Source of the DNA: Saccharicrinis fermentans DSM 9555 = JCM 21142
Lineage (GTDB): Bacteria; Bacteroidota; Bacteroidia; Bacteroidales; Marinilabiliaceae
NCBI RefSeq assembly: GCF_000517085.1
Contig: NZ_KI912107.1
Coordinates: forward strand, 4,089,980 to 4,153,979
Direction of reading: 5' to 3'
DNA length: 64,000 nt
Made by a program: the position numbers and the translations under genes
The notes under the pieces: model-generated
Database searches by the model: none
Told to the model about the DNA's origin: nothing
The model's input: only the letters and a program-made list of their open reading frames with translations
Part shown: positions 46,398 to 56,875 of the stretch, in pieces
Position numbering within the stretch: the stretch's first letter is position 1
Layout of the letters: the number at the start of each line of letters is the position of its first letter

Positions 46398-49028
46398 CTA
46401 AAACAAGGACATTTGATCCGTATCTTCACCCTCACCCTCATCATCCGTATCAGGTTCATCAGGTTTTTCAGGCTCCTCCTTTTTAATTAGAGGCTCTAAC
46501 TCATTAATTTTAGATACTTGATAAGTGGTTAAACGCTTTCCTCTCGCCTTATAACTTTTAACACCAATAAACTCATCTACCTCAACAATCATTTTATCCC
46601 GCTCCTTATCCTCACCACCGAATCTCACTTCCAAACGAGGATAATCAACGGTTGTCACTCTCACCAAATAAGATTTTTTATTGTCCCCTATAAAGCTTTG
46701 CGCCTTACTTGAAACCTCAATCTGAAATCTCTTAAGGTAAAAATATTTTTGGTCAGCATCATAATAAGCAACAGACCATACCTTATCAGACTGATACTTT
46801 TCGATGAGCAAGATATTATCCTCGTAGTGATTGGTAAGATCAAAATTAGTATGATAAAAATGACCATCTTTGGTAATCACCAGGATGAGATCATCGGCCT
46901 GGAACTCACCCAGATAATCACCTCTACTATCAGAATTTAACCTGAGCACATCCCTATCAAACCAAATTTTTCGTCCTCCCAGTGTAGATACACCTTTTTT
47001 ACGTAGGGCTACCTTTTGCACCTCGTACTTGGTAAGAATATTACCCATGGCTCCCCTACCTTTAATGGCCAGTGTAGCCATATCATAATCAAAGATCACA
47101 TTACGAATTCGGGCCTTAGGTTTAAGAATAACCTTAAGCACTTCAGCTTCCCCATTGGGATTGGCACTAAAATATAAGATATCAGAACCTTTAGTACCCT
47201 TGGTGACATTGTATTCTTTATCACGGGTAATACCCGTCACAGCAAAACGTTTTACATATACAAAACCAGCCTTACCATCCCGATAAACCACATTATAAAT
47301 GGTACGCGTATCTGCCTTTTTAAACACTGCCAGGTGCAATACCCCCTTACCGATGAAAGCCTTATCCGTTACTTTAGTGATCAGGTAACGACCATCTTTA
47401 TAAAAGAGAATAATATCATCAATATCAGAACAATCGCAGACAAATTCATCACGTCGCAACGAAGTACCCATAAATCCTTCCTTACGATTGATATACAGTT
47501 TCTCGTTTTTTACAACCACCTTACTAGCTTCGATATTCTCGAAACTTCTGATTTCTGTTTGACGGGGATACTTTTTCCCGTAGGTCTTTTTAATATGTTT
47601 AAAATAATTAATCGAAAATGGAATAATATTCGCCAGGTTATAATCGATCTGTTCCATCTCCTCCTCAATAGACGAAATATACTCATCAGCCTTTTTAGCA
47701 TCAAACCTCGAGATACGCTTAATCTTAATTTCGGTAAGCTTAATAATATCATCACGAGTCACTGCCCGGCGCAATTTTACTTTAAACGGATCCAGTCCAT
47801 GATCGATGGTCTGAATGATGGCCTCCATCGTTTCACACTCCTCAATTTTTTGATAAATTTTATTCTCAATAAAGATGCGCTCGAGCGATGCAAAATGCCA
47901 TGCCTCTTCCAATTCACCCTTACGAATCTCCAGCTCCCTTGTTAAGAGGTGCACTGTATGATCGGTATTCCGCTTTAATATCTCCGAAACGGGCATAAAG
48001 CGAGGTGTATTGTCCTCAATCAAACAAGAGTTGGGCGAAATAGACACCTCACAATCGGTAAAAGCGTAAAGAGCATCAATGGTTTTATCGGCCGAAACAC
48101 CATTGGGCAGATGAATAAGAATCTCAACCTTATCAGCGGTATTATCATCAATTTTCTTGATCTTGATTTTCCCTTTGTCATTGGCCTTTATAATAGACTC
48201 AATAAGGGTTGTACTATTTTTACCAAAGGGTATATCAGTGATATTAAGCGTTCGGTTATCCTCTTTCACTATTTTAGAGCGCACCTTCACAGCACCGCCC
48301 CTCAGACCATCATTATAACGTGATACATCTGCCATCCCTCCTGTTGGGAAGTCCGGAAAAATCTCGAAATCCTTACCTTCCAAGTGACAGATAGAAGCAT
48401 CAATCAACTCGTTAAAATTATGAGGTAAAATTTTAGAAGCCAAACCAACGGCAATACCTTCCACGCCCTGAGCTAAGAGCAAAGGAAATTTAACAGGCAA
48501 AGTGATAGGCTCCTTGTTACGCCCATCATAACTCATCTTCCAATGCGTTGTTTTGGGGTTGAACACAACCTCCTGTGCAAACTTGGTCAAACGGGCTTCA
48601 ATATAACGCGGAGCCGCAGCACCATCACCGGTAGCTACGTTACCCCAGTTTCCCTGAGTATCTATCAGCAGATTCTTTTGCCCCAACTGTACCAAGGCAT
48701 CACCGATAGAAGCATCACCATGCGGGTGAAACTGCATGGTAAAACCGATAATATTCGCCACCTTATTGTACCTTCCATCATCCATCCTTCGCATGGCATG
48801 AAGAATTCTTCGCTGTACCGGTTTTAATCCATCATTAAGATGTGGCACTGCACGTTCCAAAATCACATAGGATGCGTAATCTAAAAACCAACTCTTGTAC
48901 ATACCACCCAGATTTGAAATCCGGGCTTGTCCAAGCGGGTTATCACCACTTTGTTTTTCCTGGGAATTGAACTCTTCGTTATTTGGCTCTAAATCGTCTT
49001 CGTTTGGTGTATTAATTTCGTCGCTCAT
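46398..49028 (-). CDS. parC: DNA topoisomerase IV subunit A
   Basis: An 876-residue type IIA topoisomerase subunit. The breakage-reunion domain has 'GLKPVQRRILHAM', 'HPHGDASIGDAL' (the quinolone region), and the active tyrosine in 'APRYIEARL'. A coiled-coil gate follows, then a C-terminal propeller from ~ 515 and an acidic tail. The upstream parE identifies it as topoisomerase IV rather than gyrase. It decatenates chromosomes after replication. Confidence 0.94.
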   Translation of the reverse strand: MSDEINTPNEDDLEPNNEEFNSQEKQSGDNPLGQARISNLGGMYKSWFLDYASYVILERAVPHLNDGLKPVQRRILHAMRRMDDGRYNKVANIIGFTMQFHPHGDASIGDALVQLGQKNLLIDTQGNWGNVATGDGAAAPRYIEARLTKFAQEVVFNPKTTHWKMSYDGRNKEPITLPVKFPLLLAQGVEGIAVGLASKILPHNFNELIDASICHLEGKDFEIFPDFPTGGMADVSRYNDGLRGGAVKVRSKIVKEDNRTLNITDIPFGKNSTTLIESIIKANDKGKIKIKKIDDNTADKVEILIHLPNGVSADKTIDALYAFTDCEVSISPNSCLIEDNTPRFMPVSEILKRNTDHTVHLLTRELEIRKGELEEAWHFASLERIFIENKIYQKIEECETMEAIIQTIDHGLDPFKVKLRRAVTRDDIIKLTEIKIKRISRFDAKKADEYISSIEEEMEQIDYNLANIIPFSINYFKHIKKTYGKKYPRQTEIRSFENIEASKVVVKNEKLYINRKEGFMGTSLRRDEFVCDCSDIDDIILFYKDGRYLITKVTDKAFIGKGVLHLAVFKKADTRTIYNVVYRDGKAGFVYVKRFAVTGITRDKEYNVTKGTKGSDILYFSANPNGEAEVLKVILKPKARIRNVIFDYDMATLAIKGRGAMGNILTKYEVQKVALRKKGVSTLGGRKIWFDRDVLRLNSDSRGDYLGEFQADDLILVITKDGHFYHTNFDLTNHYEDNILLIEKYQSDKVWSVAYYDADQKYFYLKRFQIEVSSKAQSFIGDNKKSYLVRVTTVDYPRLEVRFGGEDKERDKMIVEVDEFIGVKSYKARGKRLTTYQVSKINELEPLIKKEEPEKPDEPDTDDEGEGEDTDQMSLF

Positions 49029-49049
49029 TCTTCTGGTGCATTATAAAAA

Positions 49050-50882
49050 TTAAGCAGGATCTTCTTCTATTACGAGGTTTTCAATAATAAATTCCTGACG
49101 GTTTGGTGTGTTTTTACCCATATAAAAAGTAAGCAATTCTTTTACGGAGTCTTCTTTTTTCATCCTTACTGATTCCAGTCGTATATCCTTCCCGATAAAG
49201 TGCTTAAACTCATCTGGACTAATTTCCCCCAGTCCCTTAAACCTGGTTATTTCAGGGTTAGCTCCGAGCTTTTTCATGGCAGCTTGTTTTTCTTCATCGG
49301 AATAACAATATACAGTCTTCTTTTTATTTCTCACCCTAAACAATGGTGTTTGCAAAATATACAGGTGACCATTCTTCACCAATTCGGGGAAAAACTGCAA
49401 GAAGAAGGTAATTAACAGCAAGCGAATATGCATTCCATCCACATCGGCATCGGTAGCTATAATAACATGGTTATAACGTAAAGTTTCCAGTCCATCTTCA
49501 ATATTAAGAGCAGCTTGCAATAAATTAAACTCCTCATTCTCGTACACTACCTTTCGTGTTAAGCCATAGGAATTCAAGGGCTTTCCCTTTAAGCTAAAAA
49601 CAGCCTGAGTATTTACATTACGTGCCTTCGTGATGGAACCACTGGCTGAGTCTCCCTCGGTAATAAAAATAGAGGAGTTAGGTGCATCCTCCTTGTTCGT
49701 ACTATAATGAACACGACAATCGCGCAATTTCTTATTGTGCAGACTTACTTTTTTCGCTCTCTCACGAGCCAATTTCTGGATTCCTGATATTGCTTTTCGC
49801 TCTTTCTCAGACTCCAGTATCTTCTTCATCAACTGTTCAGCGATCTCGGTGTTTCTATGTAAAAAATTATCCAGCTCTTTTTTCACAAAATCCACCACAT
49901 AATTTCTAACACTAGGACCTTCAGCGCCCATATCTTTGGAGCCCAGTTTGGTTTTTGTTTGAGATTCAAAAACCGGCTCTTCAATTTTTATGCTCACTGC
50001 GGCAATCACACCGGTCCGAATATCAGAAACATCAAAGTTCTTATTATAAAACTCTCGAATGGTCTTTACAAGTGCCTCCCTAAAGGCTATCTGGTGAGTA
50101 CCCCCCTGGGTAGTATGTTGCCCATTGACAAAGGTATAATACTCCTCTCCATATTGATTACTATGCGTAAATGCCACTTCTAAATCATCCGTTGAAAGAT
50201 GAATAAGAGGATAAATACCCGGCGATGTCATATTATCATGGAGCAAATCCAGTAAGCCATGCTTTGATTTAAACACTTTGCCATTAAAATTGATAGCTAA
50301 CCCGGCATTCAAATAGGTATAATTCTTGAGCAGGTGTTCAATATATTCATCCCTATAGGTAAACTTCTCAAAAATTAAAGGGTCCGGTTTAAAGGTAACA
50401 AACGTACCATTCTCTTCTTCAGTAGGCACTACATCATATTCCCGGGTGATATTACCTTGTGAAAAGTCAACCTTTTTACATTCTCCTTCCCGAAAGGCAG
50501 TCACGCTAAATTCTATGGACAATGCATTCACCGCTTTAATACCGACTCCATTAAGTCCCACAGATTTTTTAAACACTTTAGAATCATACTTAGCCCCTGT
50601 ATTCATTTTAGAAGCCACATCAATCACCTTACCCAGGGGGATACCTCTCCCGTAGTCGCGAATAGTAACCTCCCCCTCCTGCACAGTAACGTCAATTTTT
50701 TTCCCAAACCCCATCATATACTCATCAATGGAGTTATCCATAACCTCTTTTAAGAGCACATAGATTCCGTCATCAGGATAAGAACCGTCACCCAACTTAC
50801 CAATGTACATTCCGGGACGTTTGCGAATATGCTCTTTCCAATCTAATGTTCTAATAGCGTCTTCTGAATATTGCTGCGACAT
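49050..50882 (-). CDS. parE: DNA topoisomerase IV subunit B
   Basis: A 610-residue GHKL ATPase subunit. '[18 protein letters not shown]' and 'DYGRGIPLG' (ATP site), '[13 protein letters not shown]', and the Toprim motifs '[11 protein letters not shown]' and '[15 protein letters not shown]' are all present. It lies 21 bp before parC in one operon, with a candidate promoter at 50955-50986. Confidence 0.94.
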   Translation of the reverse strand: MSQQYSEDAIRTLDWKEHIRKRPGMYIGKLGDGSYPDDGIYVLLKEVMDNSIDEYMMGFGKKIDVTVQEGEVTIRDYGRGIPLGKVIDVASKMNTGAKYDSKVFKKSVGLNGVGIKAVNALSIEFSVTAFREGECKKVDFSQGNITREYDVVPTEEENGTFVTFKPDPLIFEKFTYRDEYIEHLLKNYTYLNAGLAINFNGKVFKSKHGLLDLLHDNMTSPGIYPLIHLSTDDLEVAFTHSNQYGEEYYTFVNGQHTTQGGTHQIAFREALVKTIREFYNKNFDVSDIRTGVIAAVSIKIEEPVFESQTKTKLGSKDMGAEGPSVRNYVVDFVKKELDNFLHRNTEIAEQLMKKILESEKERKAISGIQKLARERAKKVSLHNKKLRDCRVHYSTNKEDAPNSSIFITEGDSASGSITKARNVNTQAVFSLKGKPLNSYGLTRKVVYENEEFNLLQAALNIEDGLETLRYNHVIIATDADVDGMHIRLLLITFFLQFFPELVKNGHLYILQTPLFRVRNKKKTVYCYSDEEKQAAMKKLGANPEITRFKGLGEISPDEFKHFIGKDIRLESVRMKKEDSVKELLTFYMGKNTPNRQEFIIENLVIEEDPA

Positions 50883-50954
50883 AGCTAATTTATTTTTTAA
50901 AGAATTCGTTGTTCCGAACGATGAGTATTCTACTCAGGTGTATCAAAAATCTCC

Positions 50955-50986
50955 CAAATATAATAAAACAGGATATTGTTTGGCAA
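50955..50986 (-). promoter_or_regulatory. Candidate promoter of parE-parC
   Basis: On the - strand, TTG at 50986-50984 and TATATTTG at 50962-50955 are separated by 21 nt. This would give a leader of about 65 nt. Confidence 0.5.
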
Positions 50987-51120
50987 TTCTTTTTTCAACA
51001 ATAAGAAGTACAATGCTGATCCGTGGCAAACGCTTATTGTGTTTACCTGGTTGGTAAGTTTCCTGAATCTCTTTTTATTGTAAGAAATTACACCTGTTCC
51101 TGTAAAATATTATGATGGAC

Positions 51121-51151
51121 AAAAAACGGGTTCAGATGAAGGAACCCGTTT
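51121..51151 (-). terminator. Terminator of the MutS-like gene
   Basis: On the - strand, a 10-bp stem AAACGGGTTC / GAACCCGTTT followed by T-run, about 175 nt after the MutS-like stop. Confidence 0.8.
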
Positions 51152-51324
51152 ATTGCAAATTTTGTGAACCGAAAATTAACTTAACGGTAATAAATCTCCT
51201 CATCAATAAATCATAGTAATCCATCCCAAAGGAGAATGAGTAAAATTAGCGTAAAAAAAATTAAAAAAATCATTAAAACATAGTGTTTTAGGCATTTTTT
51301 CATTCTCACACAAAAAACAACGAA

Positions 51325-53151
51325 CTATTCAGTAACAATGATACCCATCCGCTTCATTAAAAATGTTGCATTATGATTCTGAGTTATCCCAGCCTGCAAC
51401 AAATAATCGAAATGCAACTCATTACCGGTATTTTCCACCTCAAAACAACGGTTAACGATTTTCCCTTTGGTTTGCTCCTCAAGCACTCCCAACTCAAGAT
51501 CATGCGTAGCGATCATTCCATAGGCGTTCAGTGAAAGCAGATGCTTAATAAGCTCCATTGAACCGTAAGTTTTATCTTTAGAGTTGGTACCTTTTAATAT
51601 TTCATCCAAAATAATAAACACATCTTTCCCATATTTCAGTTGAGAGATGACATATTGCAGCCGTTTAAGTTCCGCGAAAAAATAGGACTCATTTTTCATC
51701 AACGAATCAGAAGTACGCATGTTGGTTATCAATGACATTGGTTTAAAATACATGGAGCGAGCACACACAGGCATTCCACATCTAGCCACCACCAAATTAA
51801 GTCCTACCGCGCGTAAGAAAGTACTCTTCCCCGACATATTAGCACCCGTGATCAAGGAAAATATAGAATCCTTCAAATCATAATCGTTACAAACACGATC
51901 CTTCCTATCCAGCAAGGGATGCCCTAGATGACTCGCTTTCAATACCATATCAGTACACGGCACAGGCATCACAAAATCAGGATGATTAAACGAATATCCT
52001 CCCATACTATTTAAGGCATCAATTTCGTGCACTACTTCTATCCACTTGTCAATATCCCCCCCATACTTTTCAAGCCACAATTCAATCTTATTCACATACC
52101 TATAATCCCAAAGGAGGCAACCATTCAAAACAACCCCCATGAGCATACTATTTCGCTGATCAAATTGACTCATATATTTACTTAAAGTAGCAATAATTTG
52201 AGCTGCTTCTGTATTTTCAGCAAGAAGACGAGTTTGTAAATCACTTAACTTTATTGTACTAAAATTCTCCTTGGCGATGAGATTAATCAACAAAGCATAC
52301 TTTTGGAGGATGCCGGTAAGTGATGAAAACTGTCCATTTATTCTATTAATTTCTTTTAAATTTAAGCCCACAAGAAGCAAATTAATCAGAAATATAATTA
52401 CGGGCACAGCAGATGGGAGTTCCCAAAAAGAAAAAATCACAGCGCATAAAAACAATATGGGCATGGCAATAAGCAAGGAGCCAAACAACCTACCCTTTGA
52501 CTTAACAAAGGGCTTATAAGTTTTAAACGAATTAATTCTATCTATATCATTTTTTGTTTCATTCAACATTTTTCCCTTGGCAAAAAAATGCTGACGGAAG
52601 TCAATTTTCTCTGACAATTCTTTGATCGCTTTCTGCTCTCCAACAATTCTTTCGAGATCAGTATGCGGGGCGCACAATTTATTTTTAAGCGTACAAGTAC
52701 CAACAAGGGTGGAAGTTCGGTTTATATACTGAAAAAATGAACCTTCTCCGAACAAGTCCAGGTCGTGGGAATAATCATGTTGAGGGTCAATAAATTCACT
52801 TCCTGAATCAAAGGATGAAAAATCTCCTTCCAGCACTTTTTCCTCATTTTCATTCAGCATTTTCAGCAGTACCAATTCTGCTTTCAATTTTCGATAAGCA
52901 ATGGATCTTTTTACAAGTATCCCAAAAGTAACAGCAAAACCAACAAAGAGAAGAACGGCTGCGATGGCCGAATAATTTAAAACATACAGAGGAGCCGCAA
53001 ATAATAAAACAAAAAACAAGAGACGTAACCAACCTCCTCGAATTAGTCTGGTTGACACTATTTTTACCTGCCTGGTAAAATAAAGAGCTCGTTCGCTATA
53101 CAGCTGTTTTAAATCTATATATCCTTGTTGGATTCCTCCAGTTTCTTCCAT
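51325..53151 (-). CDS. Membrane-associated MutS-family ATPase
   Basis: A 608-residue protein with two hydrophobic helices at ~38-80 and two more at ~230-265, and at the C-terminus a MutS-type ATPase: Walker A '[15 protein letters not shown]', then '[22 protein letters not shown]', Walker B '[14 protein letters not shown]' and '[12 protein letters not shown]'. It lacks the mismatch-reading domains, so it is not the repair MutS. Homologues are common in Bacteroidota with unknown function. Its start overlaps obgE by 37 bp, so the two are translated from one message. Confidence 0.88.
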   Translation of the reverse strand: MEETGGIQQGYIDLKQLYSERALYFTRQVKIVSTRLIRGGWLRLLFFVLLFAAPLYVLNYSAIAAVLLFVGFAVTFGILVKRSIAYRKLKAELVLLKMLNENEEKVLEGDFSSFDSGSEFIDPQHDYSHDLDLFGEGSFFQYINRTSTLVGTCTLKNKLCAPHTDLERIVGEQKAIKELSEKIDFRQHFFAKGKMLNETKNDIDRINSFKTYKPFVKSKGRLFGSLLIAMPILFLCAVIFSFWELPSAVPVIIFLINLLLVGLNLKEINRINGQFSSLTGILQKYALLINLIAKENFSTIKLSDLQTRLLAENTEAAQIIATLSKYMSQFDQRNSMLMGVVLNGCLLWDYRYVNKIELWLEKYGGDIDKWIEVVHEIDALNSMGGYSFNHPDFVMPVPCTDMVLKASHLGHPLLDRKDRVCNDYDLKDSIFSLITGANMSGKSTFLRAVGLNLVVARCGMPVCARSMYFKPMSLITNMRTSDSLMKNESYFFAELKRLQYVISQLKYGKDVFIILDEILKGTNSKDKTYGSMELIKHLLSLNAYGMIATHDLELGVLEEQTKGKIVNRCFEVENTGNELHFDYLLQAGITQNHNATFLMKRMGIIVTE

Positions 53152-54119
53152 ATCATATCTTTTAACTCGGTAATACCCATATTGGCCACCGAAGATATAA
53201 AAGTATATGGAATTTCAGGAAGATCTTTTTTAATTTCATCCATCAGTTCCTCGTCTAGCAAATCACATTTTGATATGGCCAAAAGTCTTTCCTTATCGAG
53301 CAGTTCCGGATTATAATTTCTCAGTTCATTCAACAGAATCTCATATTCCTTTTTTATGTCATCAGCATCAGCTGGCACTAAAAAAAGCAGAATAGAATTC
53401 CGTTCTATATGCCTCAGAAACCTCAGTCCCAATCCCTTTCCATCACTGGCACCTTCAATAATACCAGGAATATCAGCCATTACAAAGGACTTATAATCAC
53501 GATAATTCACAATCCCTAGATTGGGAACGAGTGTTGTAAATGGATAATCAGCAATCTCAGGTTTTGCAGCAGACACCACAGAAAGCAAAGTTGACTTACC
53601 AGCATTAGGAAAACCGACCAAGCCCACATCAGCCAATACTTTCAATTCCAAAACAACGGCAATTTCCACAGAATCCTGCCCTGGCTGGGCATAACGTGGC
53701 GTTTGATTGGTAGACGTTTTAAAATGCATATTTCCTCTACCACCAAGGCCTCCTTTGGCTATGATAAACTCCTGATTCTCTTCAGTTATCTCGCAGATTA
53801 CCTCTCCAGTTTCCGCATCTTTAGCGATGGTTCCCAGCGGCACAAAAATAGTCTTATCCTCTCCCTGAGCACCAAAACTCCCCTGTCCACTGCCAGACAT
53901 ACCATGTCCCGCAAAGATGTGGCGTTGAAACTTAAGATGAAGCAGGGTCCAATGATTGCGGCTACCTTTTAAAATAACATGCCCACCTCTTCCTCCATCC
54001 CCACCATCGGGTCCCCCCTTAGGAATAAACTTTTCGCGGCGCATGTGCATTGAGCCAGGCCCTCCTTTTCCTGAGCGACAGAAAATCTTCACATAATCAA
54101 CAAAATTGCTGCTTGCCAT
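53115..54119 (-). CDS. obgE: GTPase Obg
   Basis: A 334-residue GTPase involved in ribosome assembly and stress control. The glycine-rich Obg fold ('[21 protein letters not shown]') is followed by the G domain with G1 'GFPNAGKST', G3 'DIPG' and G4 'SKCD'. The ATG at 54119 (MASSNF) is preferred. The C-terminal Obg-specific domain is absent, as is usual in Bacteroidota. It is flanked upstream by adk and hpt on the same strand. Confidence 0.95.
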   Translation of the reverse strand: MASSNFVDYVKIFCRSGKGGPGSMHMRREKFIPKGGPDGGDGGRGGHVILKGSRNHWTLLHLKFQRHIFAGHGMSGSGQGSFGAQGEDKTIFVPLGTIAKDAETGEVICEITEENQEFIIAKGGLGGRGNMHFKTSTNQTPRYAQPGQDSVEIAVVLELKVLADVGLVGFPNAGKSTLLSVVSAAKPEIADYPFTTLVPNLGIVNYRDYKSFVMADIPGIIEGASDGKGLGLRFLRHIERNSILLFLVPADADDIKKEYEILLNELRNYNPELLDKERLLAISKCDLLDEELMDEIKKDLPEIPYTFISSVANMGITELKDMIWKKLEESNKDI

Positions 54120-54193
54120 AACCTCGTTTTTAAAAGAACAAGCCACGGACAGGTATTACCTCCGTGGCTCTATATAAAATATAATACAATTCT

Positions 54194-54766
54194 TTATTTA
54201 GCTGAATCAATAGCCGCGGAGATTGATTCAAAAATTTCTTCAACACTTCCCACCCCTTGTATTGACTGATACACCTTTTTCTTTTTGTAAAAATCAATAA
54301 CAGGTTTTGTTTGTGTTTCGTAAACGGAAATTCTTTTCTCGATGGTTTCCAAATTATCATCAGAACGTCCTGACGTTTCTCCTCTTTTGAGCAAACGTTC
54401 AATCAGCTCCTCCTTAGGAACTTCAAGATTAACCATTACAGACACTCCTGTTTTATATTCGGCCAACAACTGATCTAGAGCAGCGGCTTGAGCTTCCGTG
54501 CGAGGAAAACCATCAAAAATAACACCATTCGTATTAGCTAAGGACTCAATTTTGTTGTCAATCATTCCAATGATCGTCTCATCAGGAACCAACTCTCCCT
54601 TGTCGATAAAACTTTTTGCGATAGTACCCAATTGAGTATGTCCGCTAATTTCGGCCCTTAACAAATCTCCGGTTGAAATATGAGCTAAGTTATACTTTTT
54701 AATAATATTCTCGCTTTGGGTACCCTTACCCGACCCCGGAGGGCCAAAAATGACTACATTCAACAT
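54194..54766 (-). CDS. adk: Adenylate kinase
   Basis: A 190-residue adenylate kinase, balancing AMP, ADP and ATP. 'GPPGSGKGTQSENII' (P-loop), 'ISTGDLLRAEI', 'FDGFPRTEAQAAAL' and 'RSDDN' are conserved. A short LID (non-zinc form) matches the length. 17 bp behind hpt. Confidence 0.95.
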   Translation of the reverse strand: MLNVVIFGPPGSGKGTQSENIIKKYNLAHISTGDLLRAEISGHTQLGTIAKSFIDKGELVPDETIIGMIDNKIESLANTNGVIFDGFPRTEAQAAALDQLLAEYKTGVSVMVNLEVPKEELIERLLKRGETSGRSDDNLETIEKRISVYETQTKPVIDFYKKKKVYQSIQGVGSVEEIFESISAAIDSAK

Positions 54767-54783
54767 TTTAACTATATTTAATT

Positions 54784-55320
54784 TTATTCTACCACGGTAT
54801 AGATATCCGGCAAATTTCTTCCGTAACCATCATAATCTAAACCATAACCAACTATAAAATCATTGGGAATATCCAGACCAACATAATCCACATTAATATC
54901 TGCCTTACACGCATCAGGTTTAAATAGCATACTTGCTACTTTAATATCCTTTGGCTTGTATCCATCTAACTGTTTCACAATTTTTTCAATGGTTATACCT
55001 GTATCAATAATATCCTCAAGAATAACAACAGTTCTACCTTCAATACTCTCGGTTAAACCGATCAGTTCTTTGACCGTACCAGTTGTTCCGGTTCCTTCAT
55101 ACGAAGACAATTTAACGAAGCTGATCTCACATGGGAAATCCACTTTTTTCATTAAATCGGCAGCAAACATAAATGACCCATTTAAGATACAAATCATTAA
55201 TGGATCAGTGCCTGCCAGCTCCTTGTTCATCTTAACTGCAATTTTTTCAATTGCTTCGTCGATCTCCTGATAAGGTATAGACAGCTCAAACTCTCTGTCT
55301 AATAACTTTATACGCTTCAT
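54784..55320 (-). CDS. hpt: Hypoxanthine phosphoribosyltransferase
   Basis: A 178-residue purine salvage enzyme that makes IMP/GMP from hypoxanthine or guanine and PRPP. The PRPP site 'VVILEDIIDTGIT', 'CILNGSFMFAADL' and 'PNDFIVGYGLDYDGYGRNL' fit. It is the first of an hpt-adk-obgE-mutS-like run, a grouping I recall in other Bacteroidota. Confidence 0.95.
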   Translation of the reverse strand: MKRIKLLDREFELSIPYQEIDEAIEKIAVKMNKELAGTDPLMICILNGSFMFAADLMKKVDFPCEISFVKLSSYEGTGTTGTVKELIGLTESIEGRTVVILEDIIDTGITIEKIVKQLDGYKPKDIKVASMLFKPDACKADINVDYVGLDIPNDFIVGYGLDYDGYGRNLPDIYTVVE

Positions 55321-55442
55321 TAATTGGGGGAATTTTTTAATTAATGGCGCAAAAATACAAAAAAATACCGTGCGTGAGCCATTTTATTTTATAACTTATT
55401 AATTTTACGCTAGTTTAATCATTTATTACAAACATCATTCGT

Positions 55443-55949
55443 ATGCAAGCAGTAGTTAGTATTATTATGGGTAGCACGTCCGACTTGCCCGTTATGGAAA
55501 AGGCAGCCCAGGTGCTGAACGATTTAAAAATTCCATTCGAAATCAATGCTTTATCGGCACACAGAACCCCAGAGGCGGTAGAAAAATTTGCCAAAGGAGC
55601 AGAAGAACGAGGAATAAAAGTAATCATTGCTGCTGCTGGTATGGCCGCTCACCTCCCTGGTGTGATTGCTTCCATGACCAAACTGCCAATCATTGGTGTT
55701 CCCATCAAGGCTTCACTGGATGGACTGGATGCTTTATTGGCAATTGTTCAGATGCCTCCCGGAATCCCTGTGGCCACAGTAGGAATTAATGGCGCACAAA
55801 ATGCGGGTATCTTAGCTGCCCAGATGATTTCACTGGGAGATAAGGCATTGGCTGCCAGAGTAGCAGACTTTAAGGATAAACTAAAGGTGAAAATTGAAAA
55901 AGCCAATAAAGAATTAAGCGAAGTAAAATATGAATTTAAAACCAATTAG
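55443..55949 (+). CDS. purE: 5-(carboxyamino)imidazole ribonucleotide mutase
   Basis: A 168-residue class I PurE of purine synthesis, converting N5-CAIR to CAIR. 'IIMGSTSDLPVMEKAA', 'ALSAHRTPEAV', 'AAAGMAAHLPGVIASMT' and 'GINGAQNAGILAAQ' are conserved. purK is not in the window. Confidence 0.95.
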   Translation: MQAVVSIIMGSTSDLPVMEKAAQVLNDLKIPFEINALSAHRTPEAVEKFAKGAEERGIKVIIAAAGMAAHLPGVIASMTKLPIIGVPIKASLDGLDALLAIVQMPPGIPVATVGINGAQNAGILAAQMISLGDKALAARVADFKDKLKVKIEKANKELSEVKYEFKTN

Positions 55950-56044
55950 TAATTTCACATTGGCTTTTTAATTTTTTTTACCGAAAACTTGTCAACGTAT
56001 TATAAATAAGGTAACTTATGGGGTAAAATCTTTAGTTACCTTTT

Positions 56045-56875
56045 ATGATGAGTCCAAACCAGTTTTTAATTTGGATTGCCCTCATGCTATTCGCTCAGGT
56101 AACAAGAGGGCAATCGGCATATTTAAACTCCCCTTCAGCCATGGGAAAAGGAGGTACAGGGGTATCTACTTTTGATAGCTGGGCTAGCCTATCCAACCCC
56201 GCAGGAACATCCAAACATTCACAAACAGGAGCATCGGCATCCTATTACCTTCCGTATTTCATAAATGAACTTAGCGCCAAAAATGCCCTCATTCTACTTC
56301 CTTTTAAATGGGGTGTACTATCCACACATTTCCAACAATTTGGCAATTCATCATATCAGGAAAATAGCATTGGCATAGCCTATTCCAAATCCCTCACGCC
56401 AAAACTACACGCTGCTTTTCAATTTAACATACAAAACAACCGACTATCACAAAGCGGATCAGGGCATCAGTTCTTCTCCAATATGGGTTTGATCTATGAA
56501 GCAAGCGAGCATATACGGGTAGGCGTTGCAATCGTCAACCCGGAACAATCTACCATAACGATTCAAGACAATACCACAGCACTACCTTCGCTATTTGTGT
56601 TGGGATTTAACTGGGGACCATCCTCCAACTTTGATATCTCTTGCGAACTGGAAAAGCAAGACGATTACAAAAGTCTTTTCAAATTAGGTTTTCAATATGA
56701 AATAATTGAAACAGTATGGTTAAGAACCGGCGTCTTTGGCAAACCATGGAACTACACATTGGGATTAGGACTTCATATTTTTGATTTTCAACTGGATATA
56801 GGAATGACCAACCATAACATCCTTGGCCTTTCATCCTGCATTGGAATTACTTATTTATTGAAACAAAAACCATGA
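56045..56875 (+). CDS. PorV/PorQ-like outer membrane protein
   Basis: A 276-residue exported protein with a signal peptide ending near TRGQ. Beta strands alternate throughout, and 'SAMGKGGTGVSTFDSWASLSNPAG' at the start is the typical sign of PorV/PorQ/FadL-like barrels of Bacteroidota. It ends with a strand and the residues 'LLKQKP'. PorV and PorQ work with the type IX secretion system, so this could be related, but it could also be another barrel of the same family. Its stop overlaps the next start by four bases (ATGA). Confidence 0.75.
   Translation: MMSPNQFLIWIALMLFAQVTRGQSAYLNSPSAMGKGGTGVSTFDSWASLSNPAGTSKHSQTGASASYYLPYFINELSAKNALILLPFKWGVLSTHFQQFGNSSYQENSIGIAYSKSLTPKLHAAFQFNIQNNRLSQSGSGHQFFSNMGLIYEASEHIRVGVAIVNPEQSTITIQDNTTALPSLFVLGFNWGPSSNFDISCELEKQDDYKSLFKLGFQYEIIETVWLRTGVFGKPWNYTLGLGLHIFDFQLDIGMTNHNILGLSSCIGITYLLKQKP

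Larger units (their letters stand above)
50883..51324. other. Intergenic region between parE and the MutS-like gene
   Basis: 442 bp holding the parE promoter and the terminator of the obgE-mutS-like transcript. No other gene is supported. Confidence 0.5.

Noticed and set aside
47334-47945. 203-residue open frame on the + strand
   Set aside because: Fully antisense to parC, which is strongly conserved.
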